DNA of 64,000 nucleotides. Origin: Lota lota (lineage: Eukaryota; Chordata; Actinopteri; Gadiformes; Lotidae). Within the stretch, counting starts at the first letter, position 1. Each line of letters opens with the position of its first letter. Shown here one piece after another: positions 54,701 through 64,000 of the stretch. The notes beneath the pieces are model-generated. The model made no database searches, was not told the DNA's origin, and saw only the letters and a program-made list of their open reading frames with translations. Both the position numbers and the translations under genes were made by a program. The stretch covers positions 487,501 through 551,500 of the forward strand of contig JACYXH010000007.1 of assembly GCA_026745465.1 (NCBI GenBank), read 5' to 3'.

Positions 54701-57700
54701 GACTAAACAGTAAAGGCTAGTTATATGCAGCTGTAGTTGAGTTGAGTCTTGCTCGTAGTAAGACTCAACAATGGTGTTGAATTCTTACTACCAGTATTTC
54801 TTTTAAATCAAAGTACGTTGGTGTAATTGTCCTGCAGATTTCTTTTTGCATCGCTCCGCACAATAGTTTGAATATGTTTACACAGTTCTAGTACGGTCTT
54901 CCTTCAGTAGGCCCTTTTAGTGACTTACACTGAATTCATGATACATGTCATTAAGGACTAGGTTGGGGGTTAGCGCATCTTGCTCAAGGACGGTCACAGG
55001 TTAGGCCAGAGATCTTCAACATTTTCTCCCATAAATTTTAATATGTACTTTGTAATGATGTATGTATACAATGCTAAGCCATTGTGCCACTTTCATACAT
55101 GGCACTATAGGCCGCACTACATGTTATCATTGGCCCGGTTTAATAAGTAACACCATTTTATACGATATGTAATAAGGGGTCCCTCCACCGTTTCACTATC
55201 AGCCAAGGGGTCTGAAAAACGTTGAAGACCTCTGGGTTAGGCTGTGGACTTTGGGGGAATGGAACACAGTGCCCTTCGGCTAGCCTCTACATTACATATA
55301 CTACATGCCCCTTCATATTGATTTAAAGGGGCAAGATAATATTGATATATATTGATAAGATGTTCATCGTGAATCATTTGTGCGATTCTTCACGCGGTCC
55401 ACGTACGGAAGCAGGACCTCCTGGATGTTGTTCCAGATGGCTTTGCCCCCCATGATGATGGTCAGCTGGGTGGTCAACTCGATCAGACACCCGCCCGGGT
55501 CACACTACGGCAAGCACATTGAGTCAAAATTCAGAATTCAAAAGGAGTGACTAAGATGAACATATAAGGTGAATAGTTTACATGAACATATAAGATGACT
55601 ACATAAGCAGGTAGTAAATTAACTACTTCATTGATACATGGTTACACAGACTGTACAGAAAGCCCAACAAGATTATTAGTAAAAACCAGGACACTATAAA
55701 GCACTTAAATATTTCTGCCCACCAGGGTAGGCCAAGTCTTAGATCAGGTTAGAACTGATTTATTTATTTGAGCCCTAAAGACAACCTTACACAATCAAAA
55801 GGGACTATTTCCACCTTGTTAGCTCATTCCCAACTGGATTATTTCCCAATCCAGTTCTTACCAACGTTTCTTCCTCTACCCCATTTGCTATGGCATTAAC
55901 ATGTCTGAGCGAGCAGGCAGGCCACTGTTTCCCTCCCACTCATAGAAGCCTGCATTAGTCTAGCACAGTGTTTTTCAACCTGTGGGTACTGCAGGTGTAC
56001 AGTACCCACTCATATAAGCCTGCATTAGTCTAGCACAGTGTTTTTCAACCTGTGGGTACTGCAGGTATACAGTACCCACTCATATAAGCCTGCATTAGTC
56101 TAGCACAGTGTTTTTCAACCTGTGGGTACTGCAGGTGTGGGATTTTATTCTTGAAATAGACACATTTGCAACAATTAATAAATTGTGTTTGCTAAATAAA
56201 CACACTGGGAGCATTAGCAGCATTGCTGAATTTTTCTTTCCACTGTTTCCCACTGGCTGTGGCCTTCTTGCAGTAATAACTGTGTATAAACCCCAACTGG
56301 TTAAGATACAGCTGGCTAGCCAAGGGAGGAATGCTGACTAATCAGATCCAAAGAGCTGAAATCCCATTCCTGCTACAATTTCTCCCACGAAAATATCCCT
56401 TTTGACTTTTCACATCACAGTCTTTAACCGGAAAACTCAATCACATAAAATACAGTGAACAAAATGAATATGGAATTATTCAAGTATTGAAAAAGTATTG
56501 AAAAAGTACCACTGTGTTTTGAGAATGTACTAAAGAATAAAAATAAAGAGTCACAATTCATTCACCTCCTCGTTGCGGTACTTTCCCAGCAGGTAAACAG
56601 GTTCTTTGGGAAAGCCGACGGCTTTGCCCTTAGCGAAGGCGATGTAGAAACAGGAGGAGTAATAGTTGACAAACTGAAAGAGGAACATCTTCAGGGTCAG
56701 GCTGTTCTCATACTCCGTCTGGGTGCGAGGAAGCTCTGTTGGGGGTCAGATAGAGAGGAGAGCGGGATGGTGTTACTGGAAAAGCACTAGAACTCAATAA
56801 ACTGTTGGGGCTTAAATAGTAAGAAAATACTACTACTGCTACTACAGGAGGAGGATAAGAAGAAAAATTTATTTTGAGACATTTATTAAACTATTAAACT
56901 TTCAACCATAACATAAGGCGATACTAAGGAGCAGTTGGGGGGGGGTCACTCATTCTGCTCAAGGATGCCTACAGGGTTGGGTTGGATAATACTTGTACAT
57001 CGAGGGGGATCAAACCCAGAACCCTTTGAACAACCCGCCCTCGCTCACCAAAGTTGGTGATCCAGATGGCCACCCGCTCGTACAGGATGTTGAGGATCAT
57101 GATGACCACGAAGCTGATGATGGAGGCGGTGACGGAGGTGGCCATCTGGGGCGTGACGTACTCCTTGAAGGGCTCCAGCTCCTTCAGGTCCTGGACGCGC
57201 AGCTTGGCGGAGAAGGCGAAGAACACGGCCAGGCGGTACACGATGATGGCCACCACCGACGCCAGGATCAGCAGGATCTGGTGATGAGATGATATGCAGA
57301 TTATATATTTAATAATAATAATAATAAAAAACTAACCCTTACCCTATATAAAACATAATATAATTGAATTTAATCAGCCTGATGTTTTTTAAGATTACTG
57401 CTATAACTAATATAATCGGATCAGAAGCATCTGAGGAAGATAATTATGATAATACTTGAAAATAAAACAGATAAAATAAATATGATATGCATAATATCTG
57501 CAACCAAAAATATGATAAATCTTTATTTATTTTGTTATATTTTATTATATGATCTATTTTTATGTTATTATTGTAATACTACGATATTATCATTTATATG
57601 ATACTGTGTGAGAGCATTCATGTCTTGGCATGGCCGGCCCTAGCAGGCCCCAATAATACTTAATAATAATAATAACCAATCAATAAGGCTTTTACCCAGA

Positions 57701-60700
57701 AGAGGACAGTCCCTATTCCCAAGGACAACCGGATACACCGTCCACAAGTCGTGTACGGCACCTTCTCTTTGGCCTGCAACAGAACGTGAAAAAACCATAG
57801 CATCATGACTTACCGTACAATCAAAACACACTCTGTCTGAACGCCAATACAAGCACATGAATAAGTGCACATTGGTCATTTTACGTTCACCGTTTTAATA
57901 ACCGATTTCTATCTTAGCTCTTATTATTTTAGTTTTATCGAGACTGTTGGTTCAGATGCCATTAATGACTTCTGCTCGTAAACGTGACAATAAACTTGAA
58001 ATGGTGGATTTGATCAACGGTACACATGACCGCTGGGACTACAAAAATGTCTGCCACGGTCAGGACTACATCAGAGCTCATACCCTGGTGATGGGGTTGA
58101 TCCTCTCGTGGATGCACTTGGCCTCGTACTCAGGCCGCGGCTGCTCCTCCTGCTCCAGGAACTCCACCGTGTCCCACTCGTACTCCAGCTCCGCCTGGTA
58201 CCGCTTCCAGAACTCAAGGAACAGAGTCACTAGGAGGAGGAGGAGGAGGAGGAGGAGGAGGAGGAGGAGGAGGAGGAGGAGGAGGAGGAAATATGTTTGT
58301 TTTTATTTTTGATGATACAAATACCGTAGTAAGTTATCATACATTTTGTTTTTATAATATAATGCGTTCTTTCAAGTTATTATCAATACATTATTTTTGG
58401 TTTCCAAACATTACAGCATTCTTGTATTTCGACAAATGAGATATGATATGAGACAGACAATGACTTCATTATAAAAAACAAAACTCACCCCAGACTGACA
58501 TGAAGACAGCAAACACCAGCGTGCCAAAGTTATCGAATATGCAAAGTTTCTACGAAAAATGAAAAGAAAACACAACACATATAAAACCATACAACACAAA
58601 GATATACAGTCACACAATGTCTGCAGATAAAAGACCACCAGAAGAGCAGCACGTAAAGATAATTGATCTCAACGTACTTTCGATGATTCACAGGTGCTGT
58701 TGAGCTTCCAGTAGGTGCATTCTCGGTCACACTGCGGACACATCACAATAGCGCCCCCTATCATGGGGTCACACACCTCCTTGCTGTACATTCATCCCAA
58801 CAGGAGATAGAGGTTAGACATGCTTATTTACTTATTTTAAAAAGTAAAATCAAAACACAATGGGATAAGAGACAGGAAAAGAATGAATACTAATGTAATA
58901 CTTATGTAAATATTATTCTTTATACTGATCTAAAATAATAAAAAAATCTAATAAAACATAATAATAATTAAAAGTATCACTCTTAAGATATCCGCCATTT
59001 GCAGCACTATTTAAGCACTACAAATCGTTGGTTCTTAAAACATGCCACCAATCACGAATAGGGGGCTTCACTCCCAGCCATAAGGTTCTGGGTTTGATCC
59101 CCAACGTTCACCTCCTACCTGTAGGCATCCTAAGGCAAAAAGACTAACCCCTAGCTGCTACTTAATGACCTGTAACTTAATTCACTATAAACCGCCTTGG
59201 ATTGAAGAAAGATAAAAAGAAAGAATGAAAGAAAGAAAGATAAATTAAAGGAAAAAAGAAAGAAAGACAGATAGAAGGTAAGACAACTAACAAGGAAGAA
59301 CGAAAAAACGAGAGAAAACAAGAAAGGAAGAATAAAAGAAAGAAGGAAAGACAACAAGAAAGAAAACAAGAAAGACGGACAGACCGACAGAAAAACTGAC
59401 AGAAAGAACAAGCAAGCAAATGAGCAAACAAATGAAAGACAAACAACCAAACCAAAACAGGATACATTGCCCAGTAGGCGTACCTCCAGGTGCTGGTTTC
59501 CTGGGTGGTGTAGCCGTATATGAAGCAGCCCAGACCCACAACCGCGGCCAGTGCCAGCATCACAGTGTAGAAACCCAACCAGGCAAAATAAATGCCAATC
59601 TTTTCACCGTAATATTTTCTGTGGACGACAATAATAATAATTGTCAAAAAGACTTCACATTTGGTTGTATTATACACACACCATAACATACAGTGCCAGA
59701 CAGCATTACACCAAACAAAACACGATCTGGTAACTGCTTTGTGTGTCGGCGGCCGCCGTTTCTGCGGTGGCAAGTCTTAGTGACTCAGTGTCTGCTGCTG
59801 ACAGTGACTGTGTCATTTACTGATGAACGTACCTTAAATAAATGGCAATCTTAACGTTATCAAGACGTCAACACATTAACATGTTTGTTGGAGCAGCTGA
59901 GAGCTGCACAGGTTCTTCTCGAACTTCTAGACATTGTTGTCATAAGTAACGTTGCATAGAAAGTAAAGGTAAAAGTCGAATAATATAAACTTCTTACGAC
60001 AGCTTGCATTCAGTGGCGCCTTGTTTACTTCGGTACTTTCCCGGATTCCTGTATACCACGCCATAACATACCGCACCACACTATAGGCTCAAAACACCAT
60101 ACAATCACCTGATAAGGTCGAGAGGTTGCATTTTGTAGAAGCTTTTGGGATGGGCCCATTCTTCGTAGAGGAGCAGCCTCTCGTTGGGGCTCCCCAGTTC
60201 TTTGGACCTGACGTTGAACCTGCACTGAAGAGCACAAGAAATAGGTAAGAGGGTTTGCACGAGGAAATATATATTTTTTGCAGCAGAGCAAATATGAAGT
60301 ACAAAATAAATGTGTATTTTCAAGTAAAAAAAAAAAAAGATGATAATAGTAGTGAATAGTGAGAAGAAAAAATATAAATAATAATATAATATGATATTAA
60401 AATATAATTCAAGAATTATCTCACATGCAGTAATAACACAAAAATAACATAATAAAAATATATACAGAAACAATTTGATTTATTATATAATAAATAATAA
60501 CAAAATAATAATTTTCTGACTCACATCGTGGAGAGGGTAGGCTGCCTTGTAAACTCCACTGTCCAGTAGCTTTGTGATGCCAAACTTCTTTATGCTGCCT
60601 CTGACTTCATATGGCGCGCGGTTCAGGATGTAGTAAGCCTGTAAAACACAGGGAAAACGTTACAGGGATTTCAATAGGACTGTTTCAAAAGGTTTGTTTT

Positions 60701-61858
60701 AATTGTTTTTTTGTTTAACGTTGATTAGCATCTGTACAGTTGGCATCGGTAAAGTTAGCATATGTATATACTAAATGGCATAAGAGAATATTTTCATGGT
60801 TACTAAGTGATTCCATCCATATGCTAAAGATTATTCAGTTATTTTTATTTAATTTCTTTTCAAAAAATAGTCTACTAACAAAATGTCCCTTCAACAAATT
60901 TCCACAAATTAATACTTGTGCTAATGTGTTTATCTAAAGCTAAAGCGACTCACAGTGCCAATAATTGTTTTGGTACATTAATAAGCAGGCGTTAGGCAGC
61001 TTGCTCAACGGTGGCCTCAAGGCAGTCAGTGGATATTGGGATTGGAACCCCCAACCCCCAACCCCCAACCACCAAACCCCAATCAATCGGAGGCATTATG
61101 GGAGATAGTCCACTCGCCATGCGGCTCCTCATGGACGGCGTGAAGAAGTGGTCCCGGTTCTTGACGTAGAAGTACTCCAGGCGGTCCTTCTCGAACGGCG
61201 CGGTGAAGAACTCGGCCTCCGTGCCGATCATGTCCTCGCTGGGGTAGAAGTGCTTGGTGACGCAGGAGAAGAATCGCCACGGCGACGGGCGGGACGCCAG
61301 GTCGTTGGGCTGGATGGGCATCTTGATGTGCAGCACCTCCGCGTACGTGCACAGCACGTCCCAGGGCATGTGCACCTTCACGAACATCAGCTTGTCGTCG
61401 ATCACCTGGGGGATGGGGTGGGGGGGGTAATTCGTTTAGCAATACATTGCTAAAATGCCTTTTCCTGAGTGTTCATTTTCTAGTGTGTGCTTGTATGTGT
61501 GAATGTGAAAAGAGACATCCTAAACGTATATCAATCATGTTAGCATAAAAATGACCCACAAGGGATCATGAAGGCATCGCAGTTCATTGCCTTGTAAATA
61601 ACCAATCTAAATCTATCCAACCAATAAATGATTGGGGTTATTTATCAATAATCGACAACACGTAGAGATTTTGGCCGTGAAATGCAGCGGTTTCCTTTCA
61701 ACAGCTTTAGACAGATCACAATGTATACTCCCTCAATGCTCCTCCTCCCCCCCCCCCCCCCCACCCCCCCCCCCCCACCACGGCCCACTTACTGATCTGG
61801 TAGCCTCCAGCTCCAAACCCATCTTCATCAGACTGGCCTCCAAATACTCCCGCCGTCG
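51725..61858 (-). CDS. ano6: Anoctamin-6 / TMEM16F scramblase (827 C-terminal residues; 5' exons outside window)
   Basis: ANO6 is a plasma-membrane calcium-activated phospholipid scramblase and ion channel needed for phosphatidylserine exposure. Seventeen minus-strand exons: 61793-61858, 61118-61405, 60525-60638, 60109-60224, 59484-59618, 58678-58783, 58489-58549, 58084-58229, 57696-57773, 57049-57277, 56566-56735, 55407-55504, 54406-54536, 53420-53625, 52722-52927, 52379-52484 and 51725-51952. The first visible residues ([14 protein letters not shown]) correspond to about residue 100 of ANO6 (910 in human). The calcium-site motifs are intact: WNNIQE (TM6), EYLEM (TM7) and FEIRVD (TM8). [21 protein letters not shown] and [17 protein letters not shown] favour ANO6 over ANO5. 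Oddities: a GC donor after exon 61118-61405, and [12 protein letters not shown] where the family has AFFKGKFVG. No frameshift is seen. Confidence 0.96.
51961..51993 (+). repeat. (AGG)n at ano6 last-exon acceptor
   Basis: Reads as (CCT)n in the ano6 sense strand, directly before GCCTGCAG and the terminal exon. Confidence 0.93.
54548..54715 (+). mobile_element. SINE-like repeat (family A) next to ano6 acceptor
   Basis: AAGTCCAGTGGTTAGGGTGT (A-box-like), CTAGGTTTGATTCCCCAGC (B-box-like), CTTACCTGCTCCTTAATGAC and tail AAAGCGTCTACTAAATGACT. It starts 11 bases from the exon 54406-54536 acceptor. Confidence 0.8.
54912..55310 (-). mobile_element. SINE-like repeat (family A), interrupted by hAT element
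   Basis: ACATGTCATTAAGGACTAGG and GCATCTTGCTCAAGGACGGT lie before the hAT element; GTGGACTTTGGGGGAATGGA and CCCTTCGGCT lie after it. Removing the element and one GGTTAGGC copy restores a normal family A copy. Confidence 0.8.
55007..55234 (+). mobile_element. 228-bp non-autonomous hAT-like element (MITE) with 8-bp TSD
   Basis: The ends are inverted repeats: CAGAGATCTTCAACATTTT on the left and the complement of CAGAGGTCTTCAACGTTTT on the right (two mismatches in 19). The element is flanked by the perfect direct repeat GGTTAGGC at 54999-55006 and 55235-55242. Terminal CAG plus an 8-bp duplication is diagnostic of hAT transposons. No transposase is encoded. It interrupts a SINE-like repeat in an ano6 intron. 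Confidence 0.9.
55937..56140 (+). repeat. 70-bp tandem repeat, three copies
   Basis: AAGCCTGCATTAGTCTAGCA recurs with a 70-base period (CATANAAGCC at 55941, 56011 and 56081). Each unit carries CAGTGTTTTTCAACCTGTGG, which resembles hAT transposon ends. Confidence 0.95.
56895..57030 (-). mobile_element. SINE-like repeat (family A) fragment next to ano6 donor
   Basis: GGAGCAGTTGGGGGG, CATTCTGCTCAAGGATGCCT, then ATCAAACCCAGAACCCTTTG. It ends within about 20 bases of the donor of exon 57049-57277. Confidence 0.65.
58232..58289 (+). repeat. (GGA)n at ano6 acceptor
   Basis: About 19 units. In the sense strand this is an adenine-free (TCC)n tract ending in CCTAG, the acceptor of exon 58084-58229. 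Confidence 0.95.
59062..59205 (+). mobile_element. SINE-like repeat (family A)
   Basis: CACTCCCAGCCATAAGGTTC, GGGTTTGATCCCCAACGTTC, CCTACCTGTAGGCATCCTAA and ACTTAATGACCTGTAACTTA, followed by the purine-rich array at 59202-59446. Confidence 0.75.
59202..59446 (+). repeat. Purine-rich GAAA/AAAGG degenerate array
   Basis: About 245 bases nearly free of T on the + strand, with AAAGAAAGAAAG cores. It follows a SINE copy and may be its expanded tail. Confidence 0.85.
60940..61046 (-). mobile_element. SINE-like repeat (family A) fragment before ano6 GC-donor exon
   Basis: AAAGCTAAAGCGACTCACAG tail core, ATTAATAAGCAGGCGTTAGG and GCTTGCTCAACGGTGGCCTC. It ends in CCCAACC units at 61047-61080. Confidence 0.65.
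61118..61405 (-). CDS. ano6: ano6 exon with GC splice donor
   Basis: This exon is 96 codons of the N-terminal cytosolic domain ([18 protein letters not shown] to SMRSRM). The only donor that keeps the frame into the next exon (AYYILNR) is GCGAGT directly after ATG. The nearest GT would shift the frame. Confidence 0.85.
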
Positions 61859-64000
61859 CTATGGGAACAGAGGAACAGGAAATGGAATTAAATTAGCCTT
61901 GTGTGTTTCCAAAGAAGCACATCACTGCACTATGGGGCTGTACAATAGTTTGATGGATAGTGGACTAACCCTGGATAGTGTTGTAGCTAAGGTGTGACTC
62001 CCAACTGAAATGTACTGGGTTCGATCTCCTAATGTCTGCTGTCTACCTGTAGCCATTCTTCAGCAATAAATCGAACCGCCTTCCTACTCCTCATTGATAT
62101 AAATACACTGAAAGACACTTTGGACAAAAGCGTCTGGTGAATAAATAAATAGCAAATAGTAAATAGTACTGCATGGGGATTCGGCCTACTTAATTATGTA
62201 TGAGGAGACAAATGTATGTTAATATTTCCAAGAATAAATACTTTGATTGTAACTTATATCTAATATTTAACATTATCATGGTTAACATTTACTTAGATAT
62301 GAAGAATTGTATTCGGTTGAAGTTCCTGACACATTTACACATATTATTCACACAGAGTGAGGTAAAGCCCTTTGCAAGCATCTTAAACAATGATATTTTA
62401 CAATCTATGGTTTTAACATGGCCCGCATGCAAACAGAGGTACCCAGATTAATGGAGAAATGGAAAAAGGTGAAGCGTTTCTGTAAATATATTTAAAGGAA
62501 GTTAGCTTAAATTAAGTCAAATGGATAGCTAAAACTAGGCCATGTTCAATCATATTGACACGACAGTTAGGATTTATAGAGGAAATGAGATCCTTCTCCA
62601 GCTATGCATGGTTCTCGCCATTAAAAAAACAGCAACGCAAAAGTCTCTGTTGCATCATGGGAGATATTCTTGGCACGGGATTAGAGTGTAAAATTGCCTT
62701 GGTGGCGGTGGTTCTTAAGGTTAATTAGCTCTTGAAGTCCACCTTTAGAGTCTGATTTCCAAACCCCACAGTGAGGAAATAGCTCAATCCTATTTTATCT
62801 GACAGATATATACATATAGTCCAACCCATTTTGTTCCCCTTTTCCTTTCTATTGCAGGACCACAGAACTGACATCTTTCAGTTTTTTATCAACTAAACCC
62901 ACATGTCACATTCAGATTCAGACTAATTAACTAATCCCGGGCGGAATTGTTTCTGTGAAAAAAGGACTGTGTAAAAAGAGAAAATAAATAATAAAGATTT
63001 ATACAAAAACACAAGGCAATACAAAAATTAGGCAAAATATACATATACATAAAATATACATAGCTACAAAGTAAACAGACTAGCAGTGTCTATGCTTTTT
63101 TTAGTTTTTTGATTTGAGGATTATAACTACAGCTGTGGGTTGGCTCATTCTAGATAAAGTGGAGCTACATTGCGTAGTCACATGGTTGTGAAAGAACAAG
63201 GTTACACACCTGGCTCTGTAAATACATAGCTAGAAATGTGCGCGCACACACACACACACACACGCACGTCATTTGTGGTTGACTGTGGCTCTAACTTTGA
63301 CTCTTATAAATGGCAGGCAGACCTGTTCTTTGCAAAGTTCAGTCAAGGGTGTCATTACTGTATTCAGGGTATAAGAGTACATTCATTTATGGTAGTCAAA
63401 TATCATAGAGCAGGCTTATAGCACCCTTCAAAAACATACAATGACTTTTGCATGTTTTCAATTGGTATTCAAATACTTTTACATAATTGTCATGTTCTCC
63501 GATGTGCTATCATTTGAACTCAGAACGAAAACTCTGAATTCAAATGAATATCAAGGTAGGCCAAAAATTTATATTCCTCAGCGTAGCAGGTTAAAGCAAA
63601 GATATGTCTGTCTATAAAGATAATTCCAATACCATCTTTCACGGTGACTCACTCCCTTGACAAATACTCAAAAGTAAATAGTACCACCTTAGGAAAAGCC
63701 GTCACTGTGAGTGTAACGAGATGGATACAATGTACTTAATTTGAACATACACAGTACATTAAGTCAATCAAATATTGAGCTAAATTTAGAAATCTTGTCC
63801 GTTTATGTCCATATCCAACTTTCCCCACTGCATTGTGTTCAACACTGCATCTCCTCACAACACAGACCAAATTGATTAAAAGAGTCAAACAAAAAACTAT
63901 AAATTACAAGGACGGTTGATCAACCAATTCATGATCATTTCATGAGAACACCATATAGTTGATGCAGCAAATGATGGTAAATATGTTACTCATTTTGAGT
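61859..64000 (-). other. ano6 upstream intron sequence
   Basis: No further ano6 exon is recognised on the minus strand. The stretch holds a + oriented SINE copy (61975-62160), a short CA array near 63240-63265 and otherwise AT-rich unique sequence. Confidence 0.6.
61975..62160 (+). mobile_element. SINE-like repeat (family A)
   Basis: GTGTTGTAGCTAAGGTGTGA, CTGGGTTCGATCTCCTAATG (B-box-like), CTACCTGTAGCCATTCTTCA and tail GGACAAAAGCGTCTGGTGAA. Confidence 0.75.

Noticed and set aside
51725-61858. Assignment of the anoctamin as ANO5
   Set aside because: ANO5 and ANO6 are close, but [36 protein letters not shown] and [10 protein letters not shown] fit ANO6; ANO5 differs at these points.
62200-64000. 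Further 5' exons of ano6
   Set aside because: No segment resembling the FFNDGQRRIDFVL region or flanking splice sites was found; they are presumed beyond the window.

Overview
The window is vertebrate nuclear DNA, almost certainly from a ray-finned (teleost) fish. It holds six spliced protein-coding genes with canonical vertebrate exon structures, tRNA-derived SINEs, a LINE 3' fragment, a small hAT-type transposon, and an extreme load of simple repeats: (CT)n, (GT)n, (GA)n and unusually many poly(C)/poly(G) runs. The repeat density would suit a cod-like (gadiform) genome, but that is an inference and not tested here. Nothing bacterial or viral was recognised.

Layout. Positions 1-32.9 kb hold most of a synaptotagmin-1 gene on the + strand: six coding exons, introns of 2-9 kb packed with microsatellites, and a probable 4.4 kb 3' UTR. 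The N-terminal exons lie outside the window. Positions 32.9-35.8 kb are intergenic and hold a large inverted-repeat minisatellite complex. Positions 35.8-39.4 kb hold a complete NADH-cytochrome b5 reductase gene (cyb5r3-like, 9 exons, + strand). From 39.7 kb to the end all genes are on the - strand: mrpl42 (5 exons, complete), pwp1 (15 exons, complete), coa3 (2 exons, complete) and ano6/TMEM16F (17 exons; about the first 100 codons lie beyond the window). All exon joins listed keep the reading frame, and no frameshift or internal stop was found in any of the six genes.

The genes do not form one pathway. syt1 is the calcium sensor of synaptic vesicle release, cyb5r3 an NADH-dependent flavoprotein reductase, mrpl42 a mitoribosome protein, pwp1 a nucleolar/chromatin WD40 protein, coa3 a cytochrome c oxidase assembly factor, and ano6 a calcium-activated phospholipid scramblase/channel. 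From general knowledge, the human SYT1, MRPL42, PWP1 and ANO6 genes all lie on chromosome 12, so part of the block looks like preserved ancestral linkage.

I found no convincing undescribed biological system. The items most worth a second look are: a sub-kilobase inverted-repeat array between syt1 and cyb5r3; a 228-bp hAT-like element with a perfect 8-bp target duplication nested inside a SINE; a tRNA-derived SINE sitting a few bases from a pwp1 splice donor; a GC-AG intron in ano6 followed by a G-quadruplex-prone motif; substitutions in a conserved anoctamin motif; and several splice acceptors whose pyrimidine tract is itself a microsatellite.
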